A DNA stretch of 7,421 bases from an uncultured Legionella sp. (GTDB lineage Bacteria; Pseudomonadota; Gammaproteobacteria; Legionellales; Legionellaceae): assembly GCA_903885895.1 (NCBI GenBank), contig CAISKC010000383.1, positions 1 to 7,421 on the forward strand, given 5' to 3'. The translations under genes were made by a program, and so were the position numbers. Positions 5,105 to 7,421 of the stretch are shown in pieces; position 1 is the first letter of the stretch; every line of letters begins with the position of its first letter. The notes below the pieces were generated by a model that did no database searches, had not been told where the DNA came from, and worked only from the letters and a program-made list of their open reading frames with translations.

Positions 5105-7421
5105 ATGATAACAATCACATCTACTTTTACAGCAGATCCATTACGCAATCAATTAGAATTGATTTTAATAAAATTCACTCAACAAAATGTTGTGTTTTTT
5201 TATAATCAAATTTTTCAGCAATTATTGTTGCCCACAAGTGAGATTAATACAAATAATACCGGGATAAATGTAATTATCATACGGCTTTTTGACCTATTTG
5301 ATATCAAACATTCTGCTAAAAATATTTCAGAAAAAATATCTGATTTAACCATTGCTTTTCAAGCAGCACAAAAACAAATGAAAGTACCTTTGCTCACTTT
5401 ATTAACACCAAGTGAGTACAAAAACGCTAAAGATAAAACTTTTTTTGAGAAAATAGAAGAAGATTTAAGGCAAAATCTCGAACCATATAAAAATATTTTC
5501 TTCGTCAACTCACAAAAAATATTAGAAACATTTCGTTCTGATAGTCTATTTGACCACTTTTCAGAGAAACATGGACACATCCCCTACTCTATTGAGTTCT
5601 ATCATACACTCGCAACAACAATTGCAAGAAAGTATTCTTTGCTCACAAGAAAGCCATATAAAGTAATTGTTCTAGATTGTGATGGAACATTATGGGATGG
5701 CGTTATTGAAGAAGAAGGCATTGCTGGTATAAAAATTGATGAATATTACACAAGATTCCATCAATTCATCATAGAATGTTACAAAGCAGGTTTTCTAATA
5801 TGCTTATGTAGTAAAAATAGCGAGGAATCCGTTCTTGATGTGTTTAGAAATCACAAAAACATGCTCTTAAATCTAGAAGAGCATATTTGTACATACAGAA
5901 TAAATTGGGAAACAAAATCAACAAATATTCAATCGATTGCAAAGGAATTAGATCTTGGATTGGATAGTTTTATATTTATTGATGATAATAGAATCGAATG
6001 TGCAGAAGTTAAGGCAGAGATTCCGGAAGTTTTGGCAATTGAACTTCCGAAGGATAAAAATGAAAGGTTGTTTTATTTAAAAAATATATGGGCATTTGAC
6101 TATCTTAGCAAAAATAGTGAGGATGAAAACAGAACAAAATTTTACCAAGACAATAAGCTTCGCGAACAAATAAAAACCAAAAGCCCCTCCTACACTGATT
6201 TTTTGAAGCATTTAAAGATTAAGACCACCATCAGTTATGCTAAAAATAAAGACTATGAGCGAGTTTTTCAGCTAAGTCAGAGAACAAATCAATTTAATAT
6301 TTATCCAAACTCAATGACAGCTATTGAGTTTGCTCACAGTATCAAAACAAAAAACCCACACTGCTTAATCATTAATGTACGTGATAAATTTGGCGATTAC
6401 GGTTTGGTTGGCGTAATAGTTTATGAGATCCACTCAAAAAAACTCACCATAAAAGCTTTTTTCCTTAGCTGCCGAATATTAGGTAGAGGAGTAGAGCATG
6501 AGATAATCAAACATCTATCTGAGGTTTCAAAAGAACATCAGATAAAGTTTATTCACATCCCATTTATTATCACTCAAAGAAATATTCCCGCTATGAATTT
6601 CATAAAAAAGCTAGCAGGATTAAATGATTTAAAAAATATAACAGAAATTGTCATTAAAACTCAGGATATAAACCAAATTAACTTCCTGCCAAAAACGTCC
6701 GAAATTCTGGAGCAGCCGAAAACAACGAAAAAACCAGAAAATTATATTCCTAATGAATATATGCTAGAAATAGCATTCCAAATTTTGGAATATCATAAGC
6801 TCCCTAAGCAACACAACCCAGTTAAACATGCATCAAAAATTGTCAAATCAAATTTAATAGATCTTTTTACTCGTCATAACATCAGTATAGAGAAAGATGA
6901 CATCTCATTTAGTAATCTAGGATTAGACTCCTTGAGAAGTGTTTTGATTGCTAGTGAAATATACCGATTATATCAAGTTTCTATCAATCCTTTTGACCTA
7001 TTAGGAAAAAAACTAACGTTTAATCACCTTTTTAATCAACTAACAAGAAAAACAAAAACTAAAAAAACATTGATTAAAGCATCAGTTAACTCCGAAGGCA
7101 TCCCCCTATCATACCCACAGAAAAGGCTTTGGTATGACGAAAAAATTGCCGGCTTCACTAATAAAAACAACATGTTTGTAGCCTATGAAATTTCTACAAG
7201 TATTCAGGTAGATATTTTAGAGGCTGCTTTTATCGAGATTATAGCGAGACATGAGGTTTTTCGATTTTCATTTCATGAAAAAAATGACGAACCTTTTATT
7301 AAATTAAATTCAACACCGAATATAAAATTTAGTGTGCTACATTTAAAAAATCCTTCTGTATTACAACAAAATAAATTTATTGAAGATTTTAAGTATAAAA
7401 TTTTTGATTTAGCCAAAGCAC
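5105..7421 (+). CDS. NRPS/hybrid loading module: FkbH - carrier - condensation (partial)
   Basis: A 772-codon open frame running off the right edge. Residues 1-185 match the N-terminal region of assembly-line FkbH proteins (STFTADPLRNQLE, FYNQIFQQLL). A HAD domain follows, with nucleophile motif DCDGT (191-195) and IDDN (292-295). A GNAT-like half has QRTNQFN (392-398), RDKFGDYGLVG (426-436) and SCRILGRGVE (455-464). FkbH enzymes take 1,3-bisphosphoglycerate, remove phosphate and load a glyceryl unit on a carrier thiol. A carrier domain (about 570-650) has its phosphopantetheine serine at 609 in LGLDSL. From 666 a condensation domain begins (LSYPQKRLW, then RHEVFRF). No adenylation domain precedes the carrier. 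ATG 5105 is the first start after an in-frame stop at 5081, but its ribosome binding site is poor. Cytosolic; the final product cannot be told from this window. Confidence 0.92.
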   Translation, partial: MITITSTFTADPLRNQLELILIKFTQQNVVFFYNQIFQQLLLPTSEINTNNTGINVIIIRLFDLFDIKHSAKNISEKISDLTIAFQAAQKQMKVPLLTLLTPSEYKNAKDKTFFEKIEEDLRQNLEPYKNIFFVNSQKILETFRSDSLFDHFSEKHGHIPYSIEFYHTLATTIARKYSLLTRKPYKVIVLDCDGTLWDGVIEEEGIAGIKIDEYYTRFHQFIIECYKAGFLICLCSKNSEESVLDVFRNHKNMLLNLEEHICTYRINWETKSTNIQSIAKELDLGLDSFIFIDDNRIECAEVKAEIPEVLAIELPKDKNERLFYLKNIWAFDYLSKNSEDENRTKFYQDNKLREQIKTKSPSYTDFLKHLKIKTTISYAKNKDYERVFQLSQRTNQFNIYPNSMTAIEFAHSIKTKNPHCLIINVRDKFGDYGLVGVIVYEIHSKKLTIKAFFLSCRILGRGVEHEIIKHLSEVSKEHQIKFIHIPFIITQRNIPAMNFIKKLAGLNDLKNITEIVIKTQDINQINFLPKTSEILEQPKTTKKPENYIPNEYMLEIAFQILEYHKLPKQHNPVKHASKIVKSNLIDLFTRHNISIEKDDISFSNLGLDSLRSVLIASEIYRLYQVSINPFDLLGKKLTFNHLFNQLTRKTKTKKTLIKASVNSEGIPLSYPQKRLWYDEKIAGFTNKNNMFVAYEISTSIQVDILEAAFIEIIARHEVFRFSFHEKNDEPFIKLNSTPNIKFSVLHLKNPSVLQQNKFIEDFKYKIFDLAKA

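Noticed and set aside
5359..5580. 73-codon open frame on the minus strand
   Set aside because: Antisense to the N-terminal FkbH region, which is coding in a long unbroken plus frame.

Overview
The window reads as an accessory stretch of an AT-rich gammaproteobacterial genome. A Legionella-like or related host is my best guess, from the Fis-type regulator, the low GC of the ordinary genes and the FadL-type outer membrane protein. This is an inference from composition and gene families, not a match to a known genome.

Positions 1-750, minus strand: the start of an unknown gene that runs off the left edge, an unrecognised 57-residue protein with a very good ribosome binding site, and a 94-residue Fis-family nucleoid/regulatory protein with its own extended -10 promoter.

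Positions about 764-2676, minus strand: a complete group II intron. The 5' end (GTGCGCC), domain V, domain VI with a bulged A, and both exon-binding sites can be read directly. EBS1 and EBS2 pair perfectly with the last 13-14 bases of the 5' exon. Its reverse transcriptase/maturase has no HNH endonuclease domain and is broken by one in-frame TAA at codon 58. The ribozyme looks intact while the protein is interrupted. The intron sits between the fis promoter and a recombination site.

Positions 2736-3738, plus strand: a textbook three-subsite res locus of 114 bp with an embedded consensus sigma-70 promoter (TTGACA-17-TATAAT). It is followed by a Tn3/gamma-delta-type serine resolvase that starts at TTG, and a small single-domain WGR protein. 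No transposase or terminal inverted repeat is visible, so this is an orphan resolution module, a Tn3-family remnant, or the edge of a larger element.

Positions 3773-7421: a FadL/OMPP1-like outer membrane protein (minus strand) diverges from a large assembly-line gene (plus strand, open at the right edge). That gene encodes FkbH (HAD plus GNAT-like halves), then a phosphopantetheine carrier domain, then the start of a condensation domain. This is the architecture of an NRPS or PKS/NRPS loading module primed by a three-carbon glycolytic unit (glyceryl type) rather than by an adenylated amino acid. Two adjacent dyads lie in the 144-bp divergent intergenic region and are candidate operators.
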